Origin: Rugamonas sp.
GTDB lineage: Bacteria; Pseudomonadota; Gammaproteobacteria; Burkholderiales; Burkholderiaceae_D
Assembly (NCBI RefSeq): GCF_025354735.1
Contig: NZ_JANXMI010000015.1
Coordinates: forward strand, 1-53,145
Direction: 5' to 3'
DNA: 53,145 nt
Each line of letters starts with the position of its first letter. Position 1 is the stretch's first letter. A program made the position numbers and the translations under genes. Below the pieces are notes generated by a model that worked only from the letters and a program-made list of their open reading frames with translations, ran no database searches and had not been told where the DNA came from. Below, piece after piece: positions 33,449-42,495 of the stretch.

Positions 33449-34906
33449 ATGAACGCACTCACGGACTCAAGGAATCTACGTCGCACGATGGAATCACAAC
33501 GCAAGCCCCGCATCCTCATCGTCGACGACGACAGCGCCGTGCAAATCTCGCTGGCCCTGCTGCTCAAGCAAGCCGGATTCGACGCGCTGTGCGCCGACGA
33601 TCCCAAACAAGCCTTGTCGCTGCTGGTCCACGAGACGGTCGACCTGGTGCTACAGGATATGAATTTTTCCCTGCAGACCAGCGGCGAGGAGGGGCTGGCG
33701 CTGCTGGCCCGCATCCGCGCCGCGCGTCCCGCGTTGCCGGTGCTGCTGATGACGGCCTGGGGCTCGATCGCGCTGGCGGTCAAGGGTGTGCAGAGCGGCG
33801 CCGCCAACTTTTTCACCAAGCCGTGGGACAACGCGCAGCTGCTCGAACTCATCAAGGCCACGCTGGTGCTGCGGCCGGCGCCGGAGGCTGCGGCCTCGGC
33901 TGCGCCGTCTAGCCCGTCGAGGCTGGCGCTGGACGCGCAGTTCGATTTCGCCGCCATCGTCGGCGAGCACCCGCAGTTGCTGCGCGTGCTCGCCACGATA
34001 GGCCAGGTCGCCGCCACCAAGGCGCCGGTGCTGATCCTCGGCGAAAGCGGCAGCGGCAAGGAGTTGATCGCCGACGCCATCCACCGCAACAGCCCGCGCG
34101 CCGGCCGCGACTGCGTCAAGATCAATATGGGGGCGATCACGCCGTCGCTGTTTGAAAGCGAAATGTTCGGCCACGTGCGCGGCGCCTTCACGGACGCCAA
34201 GGCCGACCGCAAGGGCCACGTCGCCAGCGCGCACCAGGGCACCTTGTTTTTGGACGAGATCGGGGAACTTCATCGCGCCGACCAGGTCAAACTGTTACGC
34301 GTGCTGCAAGATCAGCGCTACCAGCCGGTGGGCGCCAGCCGCAGCGAGCAGGCCGACGTGCGCGTGGTGTCGGCCACCAACCGCGAACTGGCCGAGCTGG
34401 TCGCGGCCGGCGAATTCCGCGAGGATTTGTTTTACCGCTTGAACCTCATCACGATACGCCTGCCGCCCTTGCGCGAGCGGCGCAGCGACATCGCGCTGCT
34501 GGCGCGCCACATCATCGCCGAGGTGGCGGCCGGTTATGGACTGGGCGAGGTGCAGCTGACGCCGCAGGCTTTGGAGTGGCTGACGGCGCAGCCGTGGCCG
34601 GGCAATATCCGTCAGCTCAAGCAGACGCTTGAGCGCACGCTGCTGCTGGTCGGCAAGCCGCAGCTGGGGCAGGGCGATTTCATCGCCGCGCAGCAGCAAC
34701 AGGAGGGCAGTGGCGTACAGCGGCTGGGCGTCGACGGCATGACGCTGGAGCAGGTCGAACGCCACATGATCGCAAGGGCGCTGGATCAGCATCAGGGCAA
34801 TATCTCGCGCGTCGCCAAGGCGCTGGGACTGAGCCGCACGGCGCTGTACCGGCGGCTGGACCGTCACGGCCTCGCATCGGTGGCGGCGGGCGAGGGCGCG
34901 TCATGA
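33449..34906 (+). CDS. Sigma-54-dependent response regulator (NtrC family)
   Basis: 485 residues. Receiver domain with Asp26-28, phospho-acceptor Asp70 (LQDMNF), Thr102 and Lys124. AAA+ domain with Walker A GESGSGKE (198-205), the sigma-54 contact loop GAFTDA (245-250, a variant of GAFTGA) and Walker B LFLDEIGEL. C-terminal Fis-type helix-turn-helix (NISRVAKALGLSRTALYRRL). It lies 6 bases after the second permease and is coupled to the kinase gene (ATGA). It is the natural activator of the sigma-54 promoter at 28991 and probably binds the upstream palindrome. A later start at 33488 (MESQRKP) is possible. Confidence 0.93.
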   Translation: MNALTDSRNLRRTMESQRKPRILIVDDDSAVQISLALLLKQAGFDALCADDPKQALSLLVHETVDLVLQDMNFSLQTSGEEGLALLARIRAARPALPVLLMTAWGSIALAVKGVQSGAANFFTKPWDNAQLLELIKATLVLRPAPEAAASAAPSSPSRLALDAQFDFAAIVGEHPQLLRVLATIGQVAATKAPVLILGESGSGKELIADAIHRNSPRAGRDCVKINMGAITPSLFESEMFGHVRGAFTDAKADRKGHVASAHQGTLFLDEIGELHRADQVKLLRVLQDQRYQPVGASRSEQADVRVVSATNRELAELVAAGEFREDLFYRLNLITIRLPPLRERRSDIALLARHIIAEVAAGYGLGEVQLTPQALEWLTAQPWPGNIRQLKQTLERTLLLVGKPQLGQGDFIAAQQQQEGSGVQRLGVDGMTLEQVERHMIARALDQHQGNISRVAKALGLSRTALYRRLDRHGLASVAAGEGAS

Positions 34907-36282
34907 GTTTGCGTCAGCGCCTGACCGCCTATCTGCTGGCGCTGCACGGCTTGTTTTTCGTGTTCACGGTGGCGCTGTACCGTTCGCAGCCGTGGTTGTT
35001 CGTGACGCTGGAAGTGTTGTTGCTGGCCAGCCTGGCCGGCGGCTTCCATTTGATGCGGCGCGCGCTGGAACCGCTGGGCTACACGCAGCGGTTTCACGAC
35101 CTGCTGCAAGACCAGAATTACGCCGCGCGGCTGAAAATGAGCGATGGCGCCGAGCTCGAGCAGCTGGTCCAGCAATTCAACGCCATGCTGGGCGCGCTGT
35201 ACCACGAGCGCATACGGCTGGGCGAGCAGCAGGGCTTTCTCGACCGCCTGCTGGAAGCGACGCCGAGCGCGGTGGTGGTGTTCGACTTCGACGGCAACGT
35301 CAGCCTGTTGAACGCCAGCGCCTTGACGCTGCTGGGTCTGGCCGAGGCCAAGGGCCGGCCGCTGTCTGCCTGGCTCGATGGCGGCGGCCCGTGGAGCGCG
35401 GCGCTGACCGGGCCGGCACGCGCGCGCAGCGTCAACCTGATCGTGCAGCTCGACGCGCTGCCGCTGGGCGAGAGCCGGCTGCTGGGCGACCCGGACGGAC
35501 GCCGCTATCGCGCCCAGCGCGGCCACTTCTTCGACCGTGGTTTCGCGCGCCATTTTTTATTTGTCGAGGAGTTGACGGAGGAACTGGCCAGCTCGGAAAA
35601 GGAGACCTACGAGAAACTGGTGCGGGTGCTGGCGCACGAGGTCAACAACACGGTCGCGGCGACCGGCTCGGTGCTCGATTCGCTGCTGTATTACAGCGGC
35701 CAGCTGACCGAGCGCGACAGCGTCGATTTCAGCACCGCCGTGGTCGCCGTGCGGCGCCGCAACGCCAGCCTGGGCCAGTTCATCGAGCGCTTCACCCGCG
35801 TCGTCAAGATGCCGGCGCCGGAACCGCGGCCGACGGCCGTGCGCGCGCTGCTCGACGATATCGTCAGCCTGTACGGCGAACAGTGCCGCGGCCGCGCCAT
35901 CGATCTCGGCTGGCTGCAATGCGACGACATCGCGCCGCAACTGCTGGACCAGCCGCTGATGGAGCAGGCGCTGCTCAACATCGTCAAGAACGCGATGGAA
36001 GCGGTCGACGCGGCGATACGCGACGGCGCGTGCGCGGACGGCTATATCCGGCTGGCGCTGGTGCGCGAGGACGCCGCCGTGCGCCTGTCGGTGATCGATT
36101 CCGGCGACCGCCTGGGCGACGTGCCGCCGCATCAATTGTTCGCGCCCTTCTTCACCACCAAGAAAGGCGGGCAGGGCATAGGCCTGCTGTTCGTGCGCGA
36201 AGTGCTGAGCCGCCACGGCTTTCCCTATCGCCTGACCGCCAGCGGCGACGGCGAAACGCGCTTCGACATCTGGCTGCCGTAG
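34903..36282 (+). CDS. Membrane sensor histidine kinase
   Basis: 459 residues. Two helices close together at about 8-25 and 31-48 leave almost no periplasmic loop, so the signal is probably sensed in or near the membrane. A linker, a PAS-like segment (about 112-220), then the H-box with His245 in VLAHEVNNT, which is an atypical spelling (NtrY/NtrB-like, with N after E). The HATPase domain has an N-box (NIVKNAMEAVD) and G2 box (GQGIGLLFVREVL). Partner of the coupled NtrC-type regulator; ends the operon. Confidence 0.9.
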   Translation: MSLRQRLTAYLLALHGLFFVFTVALYRSQPWLFVTLEVLLLASLAGGFHLMRRALEPLGYTQRFHDLLQDQNYAARLKMSDGAELEQLVQQFNAMLGALYHERIRLGEQQGFLDRLLEATPSAVVVFDFDGNVSLLNASALTLLGLAEAKGRPLSAWLDGGGPWSAALTGPARARSVNLIVQLDALPLGESRLLGDPDGRRYRAQRGHFFDRGFARHFLFVEELTEELASSEKETYEKLVRVLAHEVNNTVAATGSVLDSLLYYSGQLTERDSVDFSTAVVAVRRRNASLGQFIERFTRVVKMPAPEPRPTAVRALLDDIVSLYGEQCRGRAIDLGWLQCDDIAPQLLDQPLMEQALLNIVKNAMEAVDAAIRDGACADGYIRLALVREDAAVRLSVIDSGDRLGDVPPHQLFAPFFTTKKGGQGIGLLFVREVLSRHGFPYRLTASGDGETRFDIWLP

Positions 36283-36509
36283 CCCGCTTGAACTTTTTAG
36301 CAAACTGGGCGGGACGATATTCGCTGCCCCTCTGATATGGCGCACACTCGCCGTACTGGCCGGGTCTACGCTGATTTATCGCGCGGCGGTCCGGCCAGGC
36401 TCAGTGCGCATCGGTCGGCGTTGACTTGACGCTGGCGAACTTGAAGACCAGAGTGTGCGATATATGGATAAAAATGTTCGATGTGGTGAGGCACGATGGG
36501 ACGGTAAAT

Positions 36510-36914
36510 ATGAATTTGCAATTTGATATCGCGCGGCGGTTTGAAGAAGATCTTGAGCGCTTGAGTCCGCGGGACAGGGAGCGCGTCGCCACCAGTATTG
36601 ATCGGCATGCGGCGGTTTTTGATGCGGGAAGCCTGGGGGCGATGCGGCGGATTTATCAGCCGCAAAAAATCTTGTTGCCGGAGGGCCTACAGTCCAGCCT
36701 GTTCGTTTTGCGGGTCAGCGAGGAAGTCCGTGTGATATTGACGATAGAAGAAGATCCTCTGTTCGATCGAAAAGTAATCACCTTGTTGCGCGTGGTGAGG
36801 CGGGATCAAGTTGATCGGAGCTATCTCGCTGTTTCTGAATCTTGGCGACGGCGTCTTGCATTTGAAAGACTTGATTCCCGGCGCGCAGCACGACCGCGTT
36901 TTCGATGTCATTAA
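36510..36914 (+). CDS. RelE/ParE-like toxin-fold protein, no antitoxin seen
   Basis: 134 residues from ATG 36510 (MNLQFDIARRFEEDLERL). The segment SLFVLRVSEEVRVILTIEEDPLFDRKVITLLRVV has the beta-sheet pattern of RelE/ParE-type proteins. The Arg-rich C-terminal 22 residues (after SESW) look unlike the rest; the next forward frame from 36799 to 36942 reads more like protein (LNLGDGVLHLKDLIPGAQ), so a frameshift near 36830-36850 is possible. No adjacent antitoxin-like gene is present. GC is below that of the neighbours. Confidence 0.55.
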   Translation: MNLQFDIARRFEEDLERLSPRDRERVATSIDRHAAVFDAGSLGAMRRIYQPQKILLPEGLQSSLFVLRVSEEVRVILTIEEDPLFDRKVITLLRVVRRDQVDRSYLAVSESWRRRLAFERLDSRRAARPRFRCH

Positions 36915-36979
36915 ATCAAAAAAAGACCGGTGCACCAATTGATGACGCTGTTGGAGGTGAACGGCTAAAGACGGGCGCC

Positions 36980-37360
36980 TTACTTGTCCTGGTCGAGCAG
37001 CGCCTGGATTTCCGCGCGCTCTTTCTTGCTGACGTGGCCGCCGCGCAGCGCGGCCAGCACCAGCGCCTTGCCGGAGCCCGAAAAAGCCTTGTGGATCAAT
37101 TCCTTGATGAGGCTAGTTTGCAGCGCGTCCTGCTCCTGCGCCGGCGCGTAGACGTGGGCGCGCGCGCTTTCGTCGCGCGTCAGCCAGCCCTTGGTGTGCA
37201 TCACTTGCAGCAGGCGCAGCACGGTGGCGTAGTTCATGTCGGGCCGCGCCGCCTGCGCCGCCTGGTGCACCTGCCTGGCCGTGGCCGGACCGCTCTGCCA
37301 CAGCAGGCGCAGCATTTCCAGTTCGGAGGGCGTCGGTTTGGTCGGGGCGGGGCTGGTCAT
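36980..37360 (-). CDS. BlaI/MecI/CopY-type transcriptional repressor
   Basis: 126 residues from ATG 37360 (MTSPAPTKPTPSELEML). The N-terminal winged helix (SELEMLRLLWQSGPATARQV and TVLRLLQVMHTKGWLTRDE) is typical of the penicillinase-repressor family, with a C-terminal dimer helix region. In this family a BlaR1-type membrane protease usually sits beside the repressor; none is present here, so it is an orphan. A TAGA...TCTA dyad lies 28 bases upstream and may be the operator. Confidence 0.85.
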   Translation of the reverse strand: MTSPAPTKPTPSELEMLRLLWQSGPATARQVHQAAQAARPDMNYATVLRLLQVMHTKGWLTRDESARAHVYAPAQEQDALQTSLIKELIHKAFSGSGKALVLAALRGGHVSKKERAEIQALLDQDK

Positions 37361-37387
37361 GGCGGCGATCTGGAACGGGGTGGCACT

Positions 37388-37403
37388 TAGAATAAAATAT
37401 CTA
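37388..37403. promoter_or_regulatory. Candidate operator of the BlaI-like repressor
   Basis: TAGAATAAAATATCTA is an imperfect inverted repeat with outer arms TAGA and TCTA, in an AT-rich stretch within an otherwise GC-rich region, 28-43 bases before the repressor start. It does not match the classic TACAnnTGTA box, so binding is tentative. Confidence 0.3.
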
Positions 37404-37464
37404 GACCCGCTTGTCCAGTCCCGCCATGGCGGCACGGCGGGCTGGCGCGGCGGCGCGGCAATAC

Positions 37465-37494
37465 CACCGCGAGCCACCGCCAGCCACCGCGAGC
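37465..37494. repeat. Three tandem 10-bp repeats
   Basis: Three head-to-tail copies of CACCGCGAGC, the middle one with one change (CACCGCCAGC). A 10-base period keeps each copy on the same face of the helix, so stacked protein sites or a slippage product are both possible. Confidence 0.6.
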
Positions 37495-37603
37495 GGCCGC
37501 GCTTCGTTGGCGAGCTGCCAATATTGCGGCCGATTTGGGCGCCGCGCCCGCCGCGGCCGGACGAAAAGCCATTTATTCTCGCCGAATTTAATCGCATAAA
37601 TCA

Positions 37604-37632
37604 TTGTTGCGATACAATACCGATGCTATTCT
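37604..37632 (+). promoter_or_regulatory. Candidate sigma-70 promoter of the suc operon
   Basis: TTGTTG and TATTCT are separated by exactly 17 bases, in the AT-rich stretch upstream of sucA. The predicted start would leave a leader of about 130 bases. The boxes match consensus at four or five positions each, so the call is moderate. Confidence 0.4.
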
Positions 37633-37772
37633 GAATGGCCGTTTTTACAGTATCGATGGAAAACAAAGCCCTTCCCCACAACTTGATGTGCAATCCGCTA
37701 ACCGGTCAGGCCGTGTCGCGGAAGGTTAGATTAACCCGCTAATCTCGCGAAGCGCGAAGAAAGGTGAGCAAT

Positions 37773-40628
37773 ATGATGCAACAATTTACGTCCAACTCCT
37801 ACCTGTTTGGTGGGAACGCTCCGTACGTCGAAGACCTGTACGAGGCGTATCTCAACAACCCGGGTTCCGTGCCAGATAACTGGCGCGCGTATTTCGACGC
37901 CATGCAACACGTGCCGGCCGTCGATGGCTCCAACAAACCCGACGTCGCCCACGCCTCCGTGATCGCCTCCTTCGCCGAACGCGCGAAAGCCGGCCCGATC
38001 CGCACCGTGACCGCCTCGGCCGACGCCGAAATGGGCCGCAAGCGCGTCGCCGTGACCCAGCTGATCGCCGCCTATCGCTACCTCGGCACCCATTGGGCCA
38101 ACCTCGATCCGCTGCAGCGCCAGGAACGTCCTTCGCTGCCCGAGCTCGAGCCGAGCTTCTACGGCTTCACCGATGCCGACATGGACATCGTCTTCAATAT
38201 CAGCAACACCTATTTCGGACCAGAGACCGCGACCCTGCGCGACCTGATCAACTTCCTGCGCGACACCTACACCCGCTCCATCGGCGCCGAGTTCATGTAC
38301 GTGTCCGATCCGGCCGAAAAGCGCTGGCTGCAGGAAAAACTGGAATCGATCCGTTCGACCCCGAGCTTCACGCCCGAGAAAAAAATCCACATCCTCGACC
38401 GCCTAACCGCGGCCGAAGGCCTGGAACGCTATCTGCACACCCGCTATGTCGGCCAGAAGCGCTTCTCGCTCGAAGGCGGCGAAACCTTCATCGCCTCGCT
38501 CGATGAGACCATCCAGCGCGCCGGCGAAAAAGGCGTGCAGGAAATCGTCATCGGCATGGCCCACCGCGGCCGTTTGAACGTGCTGGTCAACACGCTGGGC
38601 AAGACCCCGCAAGATTTGTTCGAAGAATTCGAAGGCAAGCACGGCGACGACCTGCCGGCCGGCGACGTCAAATACCACCAGGGTTTCTCGTCCGACATCT
38701 CCACCGCGGGCGGCCCGGTCCACCTGTCGCTGGCGTTCAACCCCTCGCACCTGGAAATCGTCAACCCGGTCGTCGAGGGTTCCGTCAAGGCCCGCATGGA
38801 CCGCCGCGGCGACAAGGAGGGCGCGCAAGTGCTGCCTATCCTGGTCCACGGCGACGCCGCTTTCGCCGGCCAGGGCGTGGTGATGGAAACGCTGAACCTG
38901 GCGCAGACCCGCGGCTACGGCACGGGCGGCACGGTGCACATCGTCATCAACAACCAGATCGGCTTCACCACCTCCGACCCGCGCGACGCGCGTTCGACGC
39001 TGTACTGCTCGGACGTGGTCAAGATGATCGAAGCGCCGGTGCTGCACATCAACGCCGACGATCCGGAAGCGGTCGTGCTGGCGACGCAGATCGCGCTCGA
39101 CTACCGCATGGAATTCAAGAAGGACATCGTCCTCGACATCATCTGCTACCGCAAGCTCGGCCACAACGAGCAAGACACGCCGGCGCTGACGCAGCCGCTG
39201 ATGTACAAGAAGATCGGCCAGCATCCCGGCACCCGCAAGCTGTACGCGGACAAGCTGGCGGCGCAAGGCGTGATCGCGGCCGACGGCGGCGAGAAAATGA
39301 TCGCGGCCTTCCGCGACGCCATGGACGCCGGCAAGCACACGGTCGACCCGGTCATCTCCAACTTCAAGAACAAGTACGCGGTCGACTGGCTGCCGTTCCT
39401 GAACCGCAAGTGGACCGACAGCGCCGACACGGCCGTGCCGATGACGGAACTGAAGCGCCTGGCCACCCGCATCACGACGGTGCCGGAAAACTTCAAGGTC
39501 CACTCGCTGGTCGAAAAAGTCCTGGGCGACCGCGCCACCATGGGCCGCGGCGAAATGAACCTGGACTGGGGCATGGGCGAACACCTGGCCTACGCCTCGC
39601 TGGTGTCGTCCGGCTACGCCATCCGCCTGACCGGCCAGGATGCCGGCCGCGGCACTTTCGTGCACCGCCACGCCGTGCTGCACGACCAGAACCGTGAAAA
39701 GTGGGATGCCGGTTCCTACGTGCCGCTGGAAAACGTCTCCGACACGCAGGCGCCGTTCACCGTCATTGACTCCGTGCTGTCCGAGGAGGCCGTGCTGGCC
39801 TTCGAATACGGCTACGCCAGCGCCGAACCGAACACGCTGACGATCTGGGAAGCCCAGTTCGGCGACTTCGCCAACGGCGCCCAAGTGGTCATCGACCAGT
39901 TCATCAGCTCCGGCGAAGTGAAGTGGGGCCGCGCCTGCGGCCTGGTGATGATGCTGCCGCACGGCTACGAAGGCCAGGGGCCCGAGCACTCGTCGGCCCG
40001 TCCGGAACGCTTCCTGCAACTGTGCGCGGACAACAATATGCAAGTCGTGCAGCCGACGTCCGCGTCGCAGATCTTCCACTTGCTGCGTCGCCAGATGGTG
40101 CGTCAGTTCCGCAAGCCGCTGGTCATCCTGACGCCGAAGTCGCTGCTGCGCAACAAGGACGCCGGCTCGCCGCTGACCGACCTGGCCAAGGGCGCCTTCC
40201 ACACCGTCATCGGTGAAGTCGATGAAAAAATCGATGCCAAGAAGGTCAAGCGCGTGGTGGCCTGCTCCGGCAAGGTCTACTACGATCTGGTCAACGCCCG
40301 CAAGACGCGCGGCCAGACCGACACGGCCATCATCCGTGTCGAGCAGCTGTACCCGTTCCCGCACAAGTCGTTCGCCGCCGAGCTGAAAAAGTTCCCCAAC
40401 CTGGCCGAAGTGGTCTGGGCCCAGGACGAGCCGCAGAACCAGGGTCCGTGGTTCCAGATCCAGCACAACATCTTCGAGAGCATGGAAGCGGGCCAGCGCC
40501 TGGCGTATGCCGGTCGTCCCGCCTCGGCGTCGCCTGCCGTCGGTTACTACGACAAGCACTACGCGCAGCAGAAGGAATTGCTGGAAACGGCGTTCTCCAA
40601 GCTCAAGGGCTTCATCCTCACCAAATAA
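37773..40628 (+). CDS. sucA: 2-oxoglutarate dehydrogenase E1 component
   Basis: 951 residues from ATG 37773 (MMQQFTSNSYLFGGNAPYVEDLYEAYL), preceded by AAAGG; a GTG nine bases earlier is less likely. The thiamine-diphosphate segment GDAAFAGQGVVMETLNL, the GMAHRGRLNVLVNTLGK motif and the C-terminal transketolase domain (LPHGYEGQGPEHSSARPERFLQL) are intact. Decarboxylates 2-oxoglutarate and passes succinyl to the lipoyl arm of E2 in the TCA cycle. First gene of the sucA-sucB-pspC-lpdA operon. Confidence 0.98.
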   Translation: MMQQFTSNSYLFGGNAPYVEDLYEAYLNNPGSVPDNWRAYFDAMQHVPAVDGSNKPDVAHASVIASFAERAKAGPIRTVTASADAEMGRKRVAVTQLIAAYRYLGTHWANLDPLQRQERPSLPELEPSFYGFTDADMDIVFNISNTYFGPETATLRDLINFLRDTYTRSIGAEFMYVSDPAEKRWLQEKLESIRSTPSFTPEKKIHILDRLTAAEGLERYLHTRYVGQKRFSLEGGETFIASLDETIQRAGEKGVQEIVIGMAHRGRLNVLVNTLGKTPQDLFEEFEGKHGDDLPAGDVKYHQGFSSDISTAGGPVHLSLAFNPSHLEIVNPVVEGSVKARMDRRGDKEGAQVLPILVHGDAAFAGQGVVMETLNLAQTRGYGTGGTVHIVINNQIGFTTSDPRDARSTLYCSDVVKMIEAPVLHINADDPEAVVLATQIALDYRMEFKKDIVLDIICYRKLGHNEQDTPALTQPLMYKKIGQHPGTRKLYADKLAAQGVIAADGGEKMIAAFRDAMDAGKHTVDPVISNFKNKYAVDWLPFLNRKWTDSADTAVPMTELKRLATRITTVPENFKVHSLVEKVLGDRATMGRGEMNLDWGMGEHLAYASLVSSGYAIRLTGQDAGRGTFVHRHAVLHDQNREKWDAGSYVPLENVSDTQAPFTVIDSVLSEEAVLAFEYGYASAEPNTLTIWEAQFGDFANGAQVVIDQFISSGEVKWGRACGLVMMLPHGYEGQGPEHSSARPERFLQLCADNNMQVVQPTSASQIFHLLRRQMVRQFRKPLVILTPKSLLRNKDAGSPLTDLAKGAFHTVIGEVDEKIDAKKVKRVVACSGKVYYDLVNARKTRGQTDTAIIRVEQLYPFPHKSFAAELKKFPNLAEVVWAQDEPQNQGPWFQIQHNIFESMEAGQRLAYAGRPASASPAVGYYDKHYAQQKELLETAFSKLKGFILTK

Positions 40629-40642
40629 TCATGGAGCGCCGC

Positions 40643-40667
40643 GCCGCCCGGCACTGAGCCGGGCGGC
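40643..40667 (+). other. Perfect intercistronic stem-loop between sucA and sucB
   Basis: GCCGCCCGGC-ACTGA-GCCGGGCGGC gives a perfect ten-pair GC stem with a five-base loop, 14 bases after the sucA stop and 39 before the sucB start. No T run follows, so it is not a usual terminator. It may stabilise sucA mRNA ends or tune the sucA to sucB ratio. Confidence 0.6.
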
Positions 40668-40705
40668 AGCGGCGCCGCGCACACAAACAAAAACGGAGTT
40701 TTACA

Positions 40706-41962
40706 ATGGCACAAATCGAAGTAAAGGTTCCCCAATTGTCGGAATCGGTCGCAGAAGCAACCATGCTGACGTGGCATAAAAAGGTCGGCGAAAGCGTCGC
40801 CCGCGACGAAAACCTGATCGACATCGAAACCGATAAAGTGGTGCTGGAACTGCCGGCGCCGGCCGCCGGCGTGATCGTCCAGATCATCAAGGGCGACGGC
40901 ACCACCGTCGTCGCCGGTGAAGTCATCGCCATCATCGATACCGATGGTTCGGCCAAGGTGAGCCCGATGGAAGTGTCGGCCGTACCTGCCGCCGCCGCCG
41001 CGCCCGCCGCCGCCGCCGCTGCCGCCAGCACCGGCGGCAGCAAGGGCGACATCGCCATGCCGGCCGCCGCCAAGATCCTGTCCGAAGCCGGCCTGAGCGC
41101 CGGCCAGGTCGACGGTTCCGGCAAGGATGGCCGCGTCACCAAGGGCGACGCCCTGGCCGCCGCCGCCAAGCCGGCCGTCGTCGCCGTCGCGCCGTTGGCG
41201 CCCGCCGCCGCCAAGCCGGCACTGCAAGCGATCGCCGCCCCGGCCGCCGCCAGCCTGGGCGAGCGTCCGGAAGAGCGCGTGCCGATGAGCCGCCTGCGCG
41301 CCCGCATCGCCGAGCGCCTGGTGCAGTCGCAGTCGACCAACGCCATCCTGACCACGTTCAATGAAGTGAACATGCAGCCGGTGATCGACCTGCGCAACAA
41401 GTACAAGGACAAGTTCGAGAAAGAGCACGGCGTCAAGCTGGGCTTCATGTCCTTCTTCGTCAAGGCCGCCGTCGCCGCGCTGAAGAAATACCCCATCATC
41501 AACGCCTCGGTGGACGGCAACGACATCGTCTACCACGGTTACTTCGACATCGGCATCGCCGTCGGTTCGCCGCGCGGCCTGGTCGTGCCCATCATCCGCA
41601 ACGCCGACCAGCTGTCGATCGCCGACATCGAAAAGAAAATCGGCGAATTCGGCGCCAAGGCCAAGGACGGCAAGCTGACGCTGGACGACCTGACCGGCGG
41701 CACCTTCTCGATCTCGAACGGCGGCACCTTCGGCTCCATGCTGTCGACCCCCATCATCAACCCGCCGCAGTCGGCCATCCTGGGCGTGCATGCGACCAAG
41801 GACCGCGCCGTCGTCGAAAACGGCCAGATCGTGGTGCGTCCGATGAACTATCTGGCGATGTCCTACGACCACCGCATCATCGACGGCCGCGAAGCCGTGC
41901 TGGGCCTGGTGGCCATGAAGGAGGCGCTGGAAGATCCGGCCCGCCTGCTGCTGGACCTGTAA
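40706..41962 (+). CDS. sucB: Dihydrolipoyllysine succinyltransferase (E2 of 2-oxoglutarate dehydrogenase)
   Basis: 418 residues. Lipoyl domain with Lys44 in [11 protein letters not shown], an Ala-Pro-rich flexible linker (about 93-112), peripheral-subunit-binding domain (about 115-145) and catalytic domain ending with [12 protein letters not shown], where His389 and Asp393 are catalytic. A second Ala-rich linker lies at about 152-182. Transfers the succinyl group from E1 to CoA. GGAG is 8 bases upstream; 77 bases separate it from sucA. Confidence 0.98.
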   Translation: MAQIEVKVPQLSESVAEATMLTWHKKVGESVARDENLIDIETDKVVLELPAPAAGVIVQIIKGDGTTVVAGEVIAIIDTDGSAKVSPMEVSAVPAAAAAPAAAAAAASTGGSKGDIAMPAAAKILSEAGLSAGQVDGSGKDGRVTKGDALAAAAKPAVVAVAPLAPAAAKPALQAIAAPAAASLGERPEERVPMSRLRARIAERLVQSQSTNAILTTFNEVNMQPVIDLRNKYKDKFEKEHGVKLGFMSFFVKAAVAALKKYPIINASVDGNDIVYHGYFDIGIAVGSPRGLVVPIIRNADQLSIADIEKKIGEFGAKAKDGKLTLDDLTGGTFSISNGGTFGSMLSTPIINPPQSAILGVHATKDRAVVENGQIVVRPMNYLAMSYDHRIIDGREAVLGLVAMKEALEDPARLLLDL

Positions 41963-42013
41963 GGCTAGTCTTGTAAGCTTCGCATCATCACCGGTTCGAC
42001 CCGGGCAGCCGCC

Positions 42014-42077
42014 CGGGGTCAGACCCGCCTTGAGGACGCCGGCCGCGGCCGCTGAACTCAAACGGGGTCTGACCCCG
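42014..42077. repeat. Pair of GGGTC-N-GACCC palindromes in inverted orientation
   Basis: CGGGGTCAGACCCG (42014-42027) and CGGGGTCTGACCCCG (42063-42077) are each palindromes and are reverse complements of each other about 50 bases apart, between sucB and the pspC gene. Such elements recur between genes in many Burkholderiales, though their origin is unclear. On RNA they could fold with each other or individually. A decayed relative is at 2585-2605. Confidence 0.6.
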
Positions 42078-42110
42078 GTTTCCGCCCCGGGTTTCAACGA
42101 GAGGTAAGGC

Positions 42111-42491
42111 ATGATCGTCTCCGAAGAAATCAAGCGTTTGCACGAACTGCACCAGGCCGGCGCCTTGACCGACGAGGAATTCGCGCGGGCCAAGGCTCGG
42201 TTGCTCGATTCCGACCCGGGCCAGGGCGGCGCGCCGTTTTCATCCGGCCCGGCGCCGCACGCCGACGCCGATGCCGGCGCCGACTTCGCGCGCGACGTCA
42301 ACCGTTTCCGCCGTTCCCGCAACGACCGCTGGCTCGGTGGCGTGTGCGGCGGCCTCGGTCTGTCGTCGGGCATGGAGTCGTGGATCTGGCGCTTGATCTT
42401 CGTGCTGTTTACGCTCTCGTTCGGATTCGGACTGGTGATTTACCTATTGCTATGGATCTTCGTCCCGGACGAAGACATGATTGGGAATTAA
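42111..42491 (+). CDS. SHOCT and PspC domain protein
   Basis: 126 residues. N-terminal SHOCT-like helix pair (residues 4-32, [27 protein letters not shown]), a disordered linker, then a PspC domain from about 66 with [13 protein letters not shown] and one or two hydrophobic helices (about 90-118). PspC proteins sense or respond to membrane stress. It lies inside the operon between sucB and lpdA, with 4 bases to lpdA, so it is co-expressed with the TCA-cycle complex. Its relation to the dehydrogenase is unknown. Confidence 0.85.
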   Translation: MIVSEEIKRLHELHQAGALTDEEFARAKARLLDSDPGQGGAPFSSGPAPHADADAGADFARDVNRFRRSRNDRWLGGVCGGLGLSSGMESWIWRLIFVLFTLSFGFGLVIYLLLWIFVPDEDMIGN

Positions 42492-42495
42492 AATA

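Larger units (their letters stand above)
37361..37772. other. Intergenic region between BlaI-like gene and sucA
   Basis: About 410 bases. It contains the TAGAATAAAATATCTA dyad (37388-37403) near the repressor, three 10-bp tandem repeats (37465-37494) and a candidate promoter for the suc operon (37604-37632), leaving a leader of roughly 130 bases. No gene is supported. Confidence 0.5.

Noticed and set aside
38403..40559. 718-codon frame antisense to sucA
   Set aside because: Shadow of sucA caused by codon bias; no domain or ribosome binding site.
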